Shown piece by piece: positions 31,844 through 39,561 of a DNA stretch of 64,000 nt (its first letter is position 1; each line of letters opens with the position of its first letter). The notes under the pieces are model-generated. The model was not told where the DNA came from, made no database searches, and saw only the letters and a list, made by a program, of their open reading frames with translations. The stretch covers positions 1 through 64,000 of the forward strand of contig CAYWMD010000013.1 in assembly GCA_964458575.1 (NCBI GenBank). Reading direction: 5' to 3'. This DNA comes from CAYWMD01 sp964458575 (GTDB lineage Bacteria; Verrucomicrobiota; Verrucomicrobiia; Limisphaerales; JADLHS01). The position numbers and the translations under genes were made by a program.

Positions 31844-32221
31844 TTACCGGTTCAAAATCTGCAACGTGTATTCCCGTGAAATCACACTGTCGCTTTGCGG
31901 CGGCTTGCCGACGGCGTTGTACTGGAAGTTGAATTTGTAACGGTAATTGACCGTGTTTACCCCCGGGGGAATGGGGATCAGCCCTTCCCAGCGGTTGTTC
32001 ATCATCAGGGTGGGTCGCATGGGATAGTATTCCGTGCCGACATTGATGAAGGGTTGGATGGAGTCCCAGCGCAGAGACTGTTGGCGCGTGTTAAAGGCGA
32101 CCTCGACCGGGTAAAGGTTGTTGGCGTTGCGCACCTGGCGTTCGGGCGTGAGATTGGTGAACGTGGTGCATCCGGCTAACAGCATCGGCACGAGCAAAAG
32201 GGGCAAAAGTATTTTCCGCAT
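31844..32221 (-). CDS. Outer-membrane-type lipoprotein
   Basis: This 125-residue protein has a lipoprotein signal (MRKILLPLLLVPMLLAGC, with cysteine 18 in LAGC). The mature part is a beta-rich ~105 residues (YPVEVAFNTRQQSLRWDSIQP, GVNTVNYRYKFNFQYN). Its function is unknown; it may be an immunoglobulin-like accessory. It is convergent with the HIT gene and divergent from the SurA/PpiD-like gene. Confidence 0.82.
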   Translation of the reverse strand: MRKILLPLLLVPMLLAGCTTFTNLTPERQVRNANNLYPVEVAFNTRQQSLRWDSIQPFINVGTEYYPMRPTLMMNNRWEGLIPIPPGVNTVNYRYKFNFQYNAVGKPPQSDSVISREYTLQILNR

Positions 32222-32411
32222 GGCAACAGCGTGGCTGACGACCGGGAGGTTGTAAAGTTGGATTTCGCGGCGAAAACCTCAAGCGGAGTGGTCAAGCCCG
32301 CCTGTCAGGCTGTTTCCCCGATGCACGGCAGAATGGGTTCAGGCCGCTTTTTACGTTTGCCAAGCACGGCGACGCCAGCTAGGGTTCGCACCCTGTTTTG
32401 AGCCAATTATT

Positions 32412-34073
32412 ATGATCGGGACGATTCGAAAACATTCAACCTGGATGTGGGTGATCATCATCGCGGCGATTATCATCACGTTCGTGTATTGGGGCGCCTC
32501 GCCCAATCGGTATGATCAGGGCAGCGGCGGCCCGGTCAATTTCGGCAGCATCAACGGCGAGCGTATCTCACAGGAGCAATTCTATCAGGCCCGGCGTGAG
32601 GTCTATCTGCGTTATTTTTTCAATTACGGCGACTGGCCGGGTCAGGATGCGCGGAACATGGGTTTTGATGTGGACCGGGAAACCTATTTCCGGCTGCTTT
32701 TGATCCAGAAACAGAAGCAATTGGGAATTCATGTCGGCAGCGAGGCGGTGGCCAGGGTGGCTGCGGAGATCCTGCGCTCCTTCAATCGCGGCAACGCCGT
32801 CCCCCTCAACGTCTTTGTGGAGCAAATCCTGGCCCGCCAGGGATTGACCGCCGACGATTTCGAGCGGTTCGTGCGGCGCGACCTGGGGATCCAGCAGTTG
32901 ATGGCGTCGGCCGGGTTGGGCGGACGGCTCATTACGCCGCAGGAGGCCCGCTGGCTGTACGAGTACGAACATTCCGAACTCTCGACGGAGGCCGTCTTCT
33001 TTTCCGCCTCCAACTATCTGGCGGGCATAAGCGCCACGCCGGCGGCGGTTGCCCAGTTTTACACCAACCAAATGCCCAATTACCGCCTGCCCGAGCGCGT
33101 GCAGGTGAAGTATGTCGGATTCCCCATCACCAACTACACGGCGGAGGCCACCGCCCTGCTCACGAACCTGCAGGAAATCGTCGAGGCCCAATACCAGAAG
33201 CTCGGCACCAATTATTTTCGCGATGCGAAGACGCCGGATGAGGCCAAGGGAAAAATTCGTGAACTGGTTCTCAAGAAAGCCGCTTCCGATCGGGCGAAAA
33301 AAGCCGCCAGCGAATTTGCCCAAGGCTTGTTCGCCGTCGAGCCCATGCGGCCCGAAAACCTGGAGGCTTTCGCGAAGACCGCTGGCTTGACGGTTCACGT
33401 CAGCGAACCGTTCGACCGCGATTACGGGCCGGACGATTTGAAAGTGCCGCCGGACTTTACCAAGCGCGCCTTTGCCCTTTCCGCGGATGAGCCGTTCGCC
33501 GGGCCGTTTGTGGGCGAGGATGCCGTTTTTGTCATCGCCGAATACAAGCGACTGCCGAGCGAGATTCCCGCGCTGGAGAAGATCCGGGATCGGGTGACCG
33601 CTGGATACAAAATGAGCGAGGCTGTGAAAGCCGCCGCCACGGCCGGGGAGGCTTTTGCCGTCGCGTTGACCAACGGTCTGGCGGCCGGGAAGACCTTCTC
33701 CGCCATTTGCAACGCCACCCGGGTGCGTCCGGTGTCGCTGCCGCCGTTTTCGTTGAGCACCCGGGCGTTGCCGGAAGTTGAGGAACACGCGAGTTTGAAC
33801 GAGTTCAAGCAGGCGGCTTTCGGTCTGGCGCCCGGCCAGGCCAGCGGTTTTGTGCCCACCAAGGACGGCGGTTTTGTGGTGTTCATCCGGGAGAAGCTGC
33901 CGGTGGCATTGGCGAAGATGAATGCTGATTTGCCGACGTTCTTGCGCAACATGCGTCAGGCCCGCCAGAATGAAGCGTTCAACGACTGGTTCCGCAAAGA
34001 AGCGGAACGCGGCCTCCGCGACACGCCAGTCTTCCGCCAACCGTCGCAAATCTCCGGCACGCCCGAATCGTGA
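32412..34073 (+). CDS. Membrane-anchored SurA/PpiD-like folding factor
   Basis: This 553-residue protein has one N-terminal membrane anchor (WMWVIIIAAIIITFVYWG, residues ~11-28) followed by a SurA-N/PpiD-like helical domain with the family phrase INGERISQEQFYQARREV. A long segment follows that should hold the parvulin region (for example SADEPFAGPFVGEDAVFVIAEY), but its catalytic residues are not evident. It probably chaperones outer membrane or exported proteins. Its own promoter should lie in the 190-bp gap before it; I see no clear boxes there. Confidence 0.85.
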   Translation: MIGTIRKHSTWMWVIIIAAIIITFVYWGASPNRYDQGSGGPVNFGSINGERISQEQFYQARREVYLRYFFNYGDWPGQDARNMGFDVDRETYFRLLLIQKQKQLGIHVGSEAVARVAAEILRSFNRGNAVPLNVFVEQILARQGLTADDFERFVRRDLGIQQLMASAGLGGRLITPQEARWLYEYEHSELSTEAVFFSASNYLAGISATPAAVAQFYTNQMPNYRLPERVQVKYVGFPITNYTAEATALLTNLQEIVEAQYQKLGTNYFRDAKTPDEAKGKIRELVLKKAASDRAKKAASEFAQGLFAVEPMRPENLEAFAKTAGLTVHVSEPFDRDYGPDDLKVPPDFTKRAFALSADEPFAGPFVGEDAVFVIAEYKRLPSEIPALEKIRDRVTAGYKMSEAVKAAATAGEAFAVALTNGLAAGKTFSAICNATRVRPVSLPPFSLSTRALPEVEEHASLNEFKQAAFGLAPGQASGFVPTKDGGFVVFIREKLPVALAKMNADLPTFLRNMRQARQNEAFNDWFRKEAERGLRDTPVFRQPSQISGTPES

Positions 34074-34133
34074 CCGGCACGCGACGGCATCCGGTCGTTG
34101 AAGGTTGAAGGCCGACAGGGCGTGTGTGATTGG

Positions 34134-34952
34134 ATGTCTTTCCCGGCAATCAAACTATCTTCCCGCGCGACCCGCGAGTTCTGGGAAATTCCCGTGCGGT
34201 TTGAGGACGCCCACCTGCTCGCGCTCGACAAACCGGCCGGCCTGCCGACCTCCCCGGATCCCGAAGATCCGCAACGCCCCAGCCTGGTCTCACTGCTGCA
34301 TGCGGGTATCGCCGGGGGCAAACCCTGGGCGCGGGCGCGCGGCTTGGCCTGGCTGATGAACGCGCACCGGCTCGATGCGGAAGTTGGGGGTGTGCTTTTG
34401 CTCGCCCGATCGAAGCCGGTCTTCGCAACGCTGGCGGATTTTTTTGGGATCGAGAAACCCGGGCGGACTGTTCTTGCGCTGGTGCATGGCACGCCGGTGG
34501 AAGACCGCTTTGAAGTGGACGCCAAACTGGCGCCGCATCCCACCCGCCCGGGCATGATGTGTGTGGATCCGAAAACGGGCAAACAGTCGCGCACCGCGTT
34601 CCAGGTGTTGGAGAAATTCGCCCGCAATACATTGCTCCGGTGCGAACTCCTCACGATGCGTCCTCAACAGGTCCGAGTGCATCTGGGCCGCGTGGGATTG
34701 CGGGTTGTGGGGGATGAAATGTATGGCGGGAAATCGCTGTGGTTATCGCGGCTTAAGCCGGACTTTCGCTTGAAGCCCGACAGGACCGAACGGCCGCTGC
34801 TCGCCCGTCCGGCATTGCATGCGGACCAATTGACCCTGCCTCATCCCGTCACTGGCGAGGCTTTGACGATCACCGCGCCGTGGCCAAAGGATTTGACGGT
34901 GGCGGTGAAGTATTTGCGGCGGTACGCGGTGCAGGAAAGTCTTCCGGGTTGA
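34134..34952 (+). CDS. RluA-family pseudouridine synthase
   Basis: At 272 residues from the ATG at 34134, it has the RluA catalytic motif as AHRLDAEVGGVLLLAR (aspartate in HRLD). LALDKPAGLPTSPDP precedes it, and MRPQQVRVHLGRVG and GDEMYGG follow. It lacks an S4 domain, unlike the RluD-type gene at 45 kb. The target uridine is unknown. A family C fragment (GTTGAAGGTTGAAGG at about 34095) lies just upstream. It is convergent with the next minus-strand gene with no spacer. Confidence 0.9.
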   Translation: MSFPAIKLSSRATREFWEIPVRFEDAHLLALDKPAGLPTSPDPEDPQRPSLVSLLHAGIAGGKPWARARGLAWLMNAHRLDAEVGGVLLLARSKPVFATLADFFGIEKPGRTVLALVHGTPVEDRFEVDAKLAPHPTRPGMMCVDPKTGKQSRTAFQVLEKFARNTLLRCELLTMRPQQVRVHLGRVGLRVVGDEMYGGKSLWLSRLKPDFRLKPDRTERPLLARPALHADQLTLPHPVTGEALTITAPWPKDLTVAVKYLRRYAVQESLPG

Positions 34953-35612
34953 TTACTGCTGCCGAGGTGCTGGAAATGGGTTCGGGCCAAGCGCCGCCTC
35001 ATCACTCCAACGAATGTGAGGCGCGTCCGATTTTCGGGAGGCGATCACCGCCGCAAGCTTCAGTTTCTGCTCGGCGACCAGCTTTTGCCATCTTGTCCGG
35101 CTGGCAAATTGAGTTGAGCCATCGAGCAACACAATTTCGTGTTCGACTCCAGCTTTGCGCATTCCGTTGTGGTCCAGGCCGACCGCTTTGTCCCATGCCA
35201 CCATAATTCCCGGATCGTCATCTCTACGAAGCCCTTCCACGTAATGCCAACCGCAGGTGTCCGGCCCGAACGCGCCATTTGTCAAGGCAGCCTGCGCGAC
35301 CTCAGACGGGACATTCTTTCCGCCGAGAACCCACAGTGCAGAGGACAGGTCGTCTTTCGCAAGGAGGGACAAGGAAGCCGCGGGTGTTTGTTTTCCTTGT
35401 GGCAACCAGCCATCGTGATTTTCGGCATATAAAATCAATGCCAGGCTGAGTCCTTTGGAGCAGGCATGGCTGTGGCCGTAGGGAAATTTGTAACGATACC
35501 AACACCACCCGCCCATCGAAGCCAGCAGCAGAAAAACGATTCCGGCGAGAAACAACTTCAGCCGAGTGCGGCGTTTGTTCGCCGGCGGCGAAATGGATTC
35601 GTTAGCGCTCAT
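34953..35612 (-). CDS. Anchored protein with DUF1559/H-X9-DG-like features
   Basis: This protein of about 219 residues has a basic N-terminus and one membrane segment (LKLFLAGIVFLLLASMGGWCW). The soluble domain has ACSKGLSLALILYAENHDGWLP, which matches the LKQIGLALHMYAxDxxGxFP theme of the DUF1559/pilin-like family, and ends with HEIVLLDGSTQF, like the family's H-X9-DG motif. It lacks a prepilin peptidase site, so it is probably not an assembled pilin. It may be co-transcribed as the last gene of the arg cluster. Confidence 0.7.
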   Translation of the reverse strand: MSANESISPPANKRRTRLKLFLAGIVFLLLASMGGWCWYRYKFPYGHSHACSKGLSLALILYAENHDGWLPQGKQTPAASLSLLAKDDLSSALWVLGGKNVPSEVAQAALTNGAFGPDTCGWHYVEGLRRDDDPGIMVAWDKAVGLDHNGMRKAGVEHEIVLLDGSTQFASRTRWQKLVAEQKLKLAAVIASRKSDAPHIRWSDEAALGPNPFPAPRQQ

Positions 35613-35636
35613 GAAGCGCCGGTTGTGTGTCAATTG

Positions 35637-36599
35637 TTACGCCACCACCCAGCCCAAAATCGCCTTCTGGACGTGCAGGCGGTTTTCCGCCTGATCAAAA
35701 ATCGTCTGCGCATGGGCCTCGAAAGTCGGTTCATCAATTTCCCGGCCGCGATAAGCGGGCAGGCAATGCATCACCAGCGCGTCTGGCCGGGCGAGCTTCA
35801 CGAGCGACTGATTGATCTGATAACCGGCCAGCGCTTTGAATCGTTTGGCCGACTCAGCCTCCTTGCCCATGGAAACCCAGACGTCTGTGTAGAGCACATC
35901 CGCGCCTGTCGCTGCCCAGCTTAAATCCTGAGTGAGCGCAACGGTTCCGCCGGAAGCAAATTGATAATTGGAAACGGTCTTTGGGCCAGCCGGTGCGAAG
36001 GGGCCAAGTTGACCGCCCTCCCGCTTGACCAGCTCTGCGTTGGGCTGAAATGCGCGAGGTGCAGCGATACGTAATTCAAAGCCAAGTTTAGCCGCTGCAA
36101 AAACCCACGAGTGGGCCACGTTGCAAACACCGTCGCCGATAAACGTCACAATCTTGCCTGCCATCGGCCCCCGCTTTTCCTCAATCGTGAAAATGTCGGC
36201 GAGAATCTGGCAGGGATGTTCCTCATCCGTGAGCGCGTTGATCGTCGGGATTTTTGCGAAATGGGCGAACTCCTCGACGTCCCGTTGCGCGAACGTGCGA
36301 AAGACCGCACCGTGAATCATCCGGCCCATGACCCGCGCCGTGTCCTTCACCGGCTCGCCGCGGCCCATTTGAATATCATTCGCGCTCAGGAACATTGGCC
36401 GCCCACCCAGTTCGGTCACCCCGACCTCGAACGAAACCCGCGTGCGGGTGGACGACTTGGAGAAAATCAAAGCCCACGTCTGATCGGCGAGGGGTTGGAC
36501 TCTGTGCCGGCCCCGTTCGCGCTTCATGGTCACAGCGGCGGCCAGGATTTTTTCCATCTCCGCGCGCGAAAGTTTTTCAATGCTTAACAGGTGGTTCAT
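35637..36599 (-). CDS. argF: Ornithine carbamoyltransferase
   Basis: This 320-residue enzyme condenses ornithine and carbamoyl phosphate to citrulline. The carbamoyl phosphate loop SSTRTRVSFE (about residues 50-59), the HPCQILAD segment and the C-terminal HCLPAYRG are all present. It stands at the end of the arg cluster, 35 bp after argD. The next gene downstream is the DUF1559-like one. Confidence 0.96.
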   Translation of the reverse strand: MNHLLSIEKLSRAEMEKILAAAVTMKRERGRHRVQPLADQTWALIFSKSSTRTRVSFEVGVTELGGRPMFLSANDIQMGRGEPVKDTARVMGRMIHGAVFRTFAQRDVEEFAHFAKIPTINALTDEEHPCQILADIFTIEEKRGPMAGKIVTFIGDGVCNVAHSWVFAAAKLGFELRIAAPRAFQPNAELVKREGGQLGPFAPAGPKTVSNYQFASGGTVALTQDLSWAATGADVLYTDVWVSMGKEAESAKRFKALAGYQINQSLVKLARPDALVMHCLPAYRGREIDEPTFEAHAQTIFDQAENRLHVQKAILGWVVA

Positions 36600-36634
36600 G
36601 GTGCAAACCCAAAATTCACCCCATTTTTATCTGC

Positions 36635-37978
36635 TTAAGCCGGCAATTTGGCAATCACGGATTCGATGGTTTGCAATCCTTCCTGCGCTTCGCCGCGTCG
36701 AAGATTGAGGGGTGGCAGCAGGCGGATGACATTCGCACCGGCGGGAACGGTCAACAATCCGGCGGCGTGAAGCGCGTTCACGAAGCGAATGGATTGGGCT
36801 TTGGCGGCGTCACCCGGCAACTTCGCCAGATCTGGCTTCAATTCGAATCCAACCATCAATCCCAACCCCCGCACCTCCGCGATCACGCTGGGATATTTTT
36901 TTGCGAGCCGCGAAAGTTCGCTGATGAAAAACTCGCCAAGCTCGCGGGCGTTCTCCGCAAGTTTTTCCCGCTCGATGACCTCGAGAACTTTCAGTGCCAC
37001 GGCGCAGGCGAGCGGCGTGCCGCCAAAAGTCGAAGCGTGTGTGCCCGGTCCGAGCAGATCCGCATACGGCGACCGCACCCAGAACGCGCCGATGGGAAAG
37101 CCGCCGCCCAGCGACTTGGCCATGGAAATGCCGTCGGGCAAAAATGCAGGACAGGCGTCGCGCCGGTCTCCATCTTTTCCGTTTGAAGTTTGAGACAGGC
37201 GCGACGCCTGTCCTACGCCTTCGAGAATCCGCTGGAAACTCTGAAACCGTCCCGTCCGAAAGTGTCCGCACTGCACGCCGTCCATGAGCAGCAGCAGCTT
37301 TTTCTCATCGCACAACGCGCGCAGACCGAGCAGGTATTCGGGCGTGGCCGGTGTCACGCCGCCCTCGCCTTGCACGCCTTCAATCAGGATGGCGACGGTC
37401 CCCGGGGAAATCGCATTTCGCGTGGCGCTCAGGTCGTTGTATGGAATATGCCGGAAACCCGGCGTCATCGGCTCGAACCCTTTCTTCACCTTGTCCTGCC
37501 CGGTGGCGGCGATGCCGGCGAGCGTGCGGCCGTGGAACGAATTCGTGGCGGTGAGAATTTCAAAACGTCCCTCGGCGTGACCGAACTTGCGCGCGAGCTT
37601 GAACAGGCCTTCGTTCGCCTCCGCGCCGCTGTTGGAAAAGAAAACTTTGCCGGGTCCGATCTGTTGCGCCAACGCCGCCGCCAGCCGGCCTTGGGGTTCA
37701 GTGTAGTAAAGGTTCGAAACGTGGATGAGTTTACGTGATTGCTCGACGAGCGCTTCGGTGATGGCCGGATGCGCGTGGCCGAGGCAGCAAACGGCAATGC
37801 CGCTGCCCAGGTCGAGGTAACGCTTGCCCGCGACATCAAACACATAACTGCCGCTGCCGTGGCTCAGCACGAGATCGAAGCGACCGTAGCTGGGCACGAC
37901 ATTCCGGCTGAACAATTCTCGAATGGCCTCGAATTGATTGCGCACGATGGGCGGTGGCGCTGGAATTATTTCTTTCAT
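36635..37978 (-). CDS. argD: Acetylornithine aminotransferase with a repeat-derived insertion
   Basis: At 447 residues, it is 40-50 longer than usual for ArgD. The class III aminotransferase motifs are visible: NSGAEANEGLFKLARKF, FHGRTLAGIAATGQ, LLLMDGVQCGHFRTGRF and the PLP lysine in ISMAKSLGGGFPIGA. The usual DEVQ reads DGVQ, a loss of the glutamate. About 25 residues at ~255-279 (EGVGQASRLS to ACPAF) are coded by a family B element just before the lysine loop. The start may be one codon earlier (37981). Confidence 0.92.
   Translation of the reverse strand: MKEIIPAPPPIVRNQFEAIRELFSRNVVPSYGRFDLVLSHGSGSYVFDVAGKRYLDLGSGIAVCCLGHAHPAITEALVEQSRKLIHVSNLYYTEPQGRLAAALAQQIGPGKVFFSNSGAEANEGLFKLARKFGHAEGRFEILTATNSFHGRTLAGIAATGQDKVKKGFEPMTPGFRHIPYNDLSATRNAISPGTVAILIEGVQGEGGVTPATPEYLLGLRALCDEKKLLLLMDGVQCGHFRTGRFQSFQRILEGVGQASRLSQTSNGKDGDRRDACPAFLPDGISMAKSLGGGFPIGAFWVRSPYADLLGPGTHASTFGGTPLACAVALKVLEVIEREKLAENARELGEFFISELSRLAKKYPSVIAEVRGLGLMVGFELKPDLAKLPGDAAKAQSIRFVNALHAAGLLTVPAGANVIRLLPPLNLRRGEAQEGLQTIESVIAKLPA
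37146..37217. repeat. Family B palindromic element inside argD
   Basis: Arms at 37146-37170 and 37192-37217 are inverted copies with one or two mismatches around a 21-bp centre. The whole is about 71 bp, five shorter than the copy in the ABC ATPase gene. One end codes GVGQASRLS as in the ATPase; the other end is read in another frame (GDRRDACPAF instead of ETGATPVLRE), yet the gene stays open. Confidence 0.9.
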
Positions 37979-37987
37979 CATTTAACA

Positions 37988-38052
37988 GCCACGAAAATGC
38001 ACAAAAGGCGCAAAGAGAAAATCTTTTTGTGCATTTTGTGCCTTTTTGTGGC
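37988..38052. repeat. Family E palindrome between argD and the upstream gene
   Basis: GCCAC...AAAATGCACAAAAGGCGCAAAG faces CTTTTTGTGCATTTTG, then CCTTTTTGTGGC, making an imperfect stem of about 28 bp per side. It is AT-rich compared with its surroundings. It lies in the gap before argD, within the transcribed cluster, and could act as an RNA processing or attenuation stem. Confidence 0.7.
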
Positions 38053-38070
38053 GACCACCAACCGGAACGC

Positions 38071-38637
38071 TCACTGCTCGGCTTGCAGCCCGTCCCACGT
38101 TTCGAGGTAAGCCGTGCGCACGGCGGGATTCACTTGCAGGTTGCGCGGGAGTTTGCGGCGAATGATCAGTTCGATCACGTCGGTCTTGTCCTTGTGCCGC
38201 TTGAGCGGACTGCCGGTCCAACTATCGAGCTTCAGCGAAACCAAGTCTGCCAGCGGAATGATCTGAAGTTTGTCAGCGACTTCCGTGGGTTGGGGAAAAG
38301 GAATTTTGCAGCCGGCCTTCAAAACTCTTCCCGCCGGCAACAGGTCAATGAAGACGCCGTTCCGCTCGTCCTCGATCCGGTCTTCGACCTTCGGGATGCG
38401 ATAAAAAGGCCCGGTCAAACTCGCCGTCAGCCACTCGACCGCTTCCAGCACGTCCGGCACGACGATGTCCACGTCAATCGTGACGCGTGGATAACCATGC
38501 TCCTGGACCGCGACGCCGCCGACAATCAAATGCGGAATGTCATGACGCGCCAGCAACGCGACCGCCGTCCGGGCAGACTCCACCACGCCGGAAGTCCCGG
38601 TGTTCTCGCGGAGAATGTAGGCGTCCCGATTCGTCAT
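38071..38637 (-). CDS. Nucleotidyltransferase-like protein within the arg cluster
   Basis: At 188 residues from the ATG at 38637 (MTNRDAYILREN), it has HLIVGGVAVQEHGYPRVTIDVDIVVPD. This is the shape of MNT/AbiEii-type nucleotidyltransferases, with the metal aspartates in DVDIVV and the GG helix before it. A later GVFIDLLPAGR and LADLVSLKLDSW follow, as in AbiEii-like proteins. No adjacent antitoxin is seen. It sits between argB and argD, and whether it acts on arginine metabolism is unknown; it may be a cargo insertion. Confidence 0.75.
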   Translation of the reverse strand: MTNRDAYILRENTGTSGVVESARTAVALLARHDIPHLIVGGVAVQEHGYPRVTIDVDIVVPDVLEAVEWLTASLTGPFYRIPKVEDRIEDERNGVFIDLLPAGRVLKAGCKIPFPQPTEVADKLQIIPLADLVSLKLDSWTGSPLKRHKDKTDVIELIIRRKLPRNLQVNPAVRTAYLETWDGLQAEQ

Positions 38638-38677
38638 GTGAACAGTTTCGCATCTTCCCCCGAGGGCTTCAATGCCT

Positions 38678-39559
38678 TTACAGCACCACTTCCGTGCCGA
38701 CGCCTTCATCGGTGAAGATCTCCAGCAGCACCGCGTGTGGGATGCGGCCATCCACAAAGGAAACTTTTTCCACACCGGCTTTGATCGCGGCCACGGCGCT
38801 GTCCACTTTGGGAATCATGCCTTTGTCCACCACGCCCGCCCGTTTGAGGCCGTCCACCTCGCTGGTTTGGAGATGCGGAATGATCGTATCTGGGTCTTTC
38901 GGATCGCGCATCAAGCCCGGCACGTCGCTCATGAATACAAGCCGCTTCGCGTTGAGCGCGATGGCGACCTGCGCCGCGGCCACGTCGGCATTGCAGTTGT
39001 AAATCTTGCCGTCCTCGCCGCGTGCCGTGGGGCTGATGACCGGCGTGAATCCGCTCCAGATGCACTCCTTCAACGGTGCGATATTCACCTCCACGACCTC
39101 GCCGACGAAGCCGATGTCGAGCTTCTTGCCGGGGTTGTCTTTGTCGTCGAGCCAGAGTTTCCGGCATTTGAAAATTTCCGTCCCGGCAAATCCCACGGCC
39201 TGACCACCGAGTGATTTGATAGTGGCCACGATTTCGGGATTGATTTCGCGCGACAACACATTGTCCACGATCTTCACGGAGGCTTCGTCGGTAACGCGCA
39301 TGCCCTGGATGAAATTCGCCGCCAACCCGGCTTGCTCCATCGCGCGCGTGATGGCTTTGCCGCCGCCATGAACGACCACCGGATCAATCTCGACAGCTTC
39401 AAGGAACACAACGTCGCGCGCCACGCCGTTGCGGACGGCAGGGTCGGGCGAATCCATGAACGATCCGCCGTATTTCACGACAAACGTCGCGCCACTGAAT
39501 TTCTGGATGTACGGCAACGCTTCCAAAAGCGTCGCGGCTTTGGCAATGAGGTCTTGCAT
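38678..39559 (-). CDS. argB: Acetylglutamate kinase
   Basis: This 293-residue kinase phosphorylates N-acetylglutamate in arginine synthesis. The family phrases VVKYGGSFMDSP, VVVHGGGKAITRAMEQAGL, YNCNADVAAAQVAIAL and VFMSDVPGLM are visible. It lies 2 bp after argJ and is certainly in the same transcript. The usual order argJ-argB is kept. The final EVVL is a normal ending. Confidence 0.96.
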   Translation of the reverse strand: MQDLIAKAATLLEALPYIQKFSGATFVVKYGGSFMDSPDPAVRNGVARDVVFLEAVEIDPVVVHGGGKAITRAMEQAGLAANFIQGMRVTDEASVKIVDNVLSREINPEIVATIKSLGGQAVGFAGTEIFKCRKLWLDDKDNPGKKLDIGFVGEVVEVNIAPLKECIWSGFTPVISPTARGEDGKIYNCNADVAAAQVAIALNAKRLVFMSDVPGLMRDPKDPDTIIPHLQTSEVDGLKRAGVVDKGMIPKVDSAVAAIKAGVEKVSFVDGRIPHAVLLEIFTDEGVGTEVVL

Positions 39560-39561
39560 AA

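Noticed and set aside
38071..38775. Toxin-antitoxin system around the AbiEii-like nucleotidyltransferase
   Set aside because: No AbiEi-type antitoxin is next to it; both neighbours are arginine genes.
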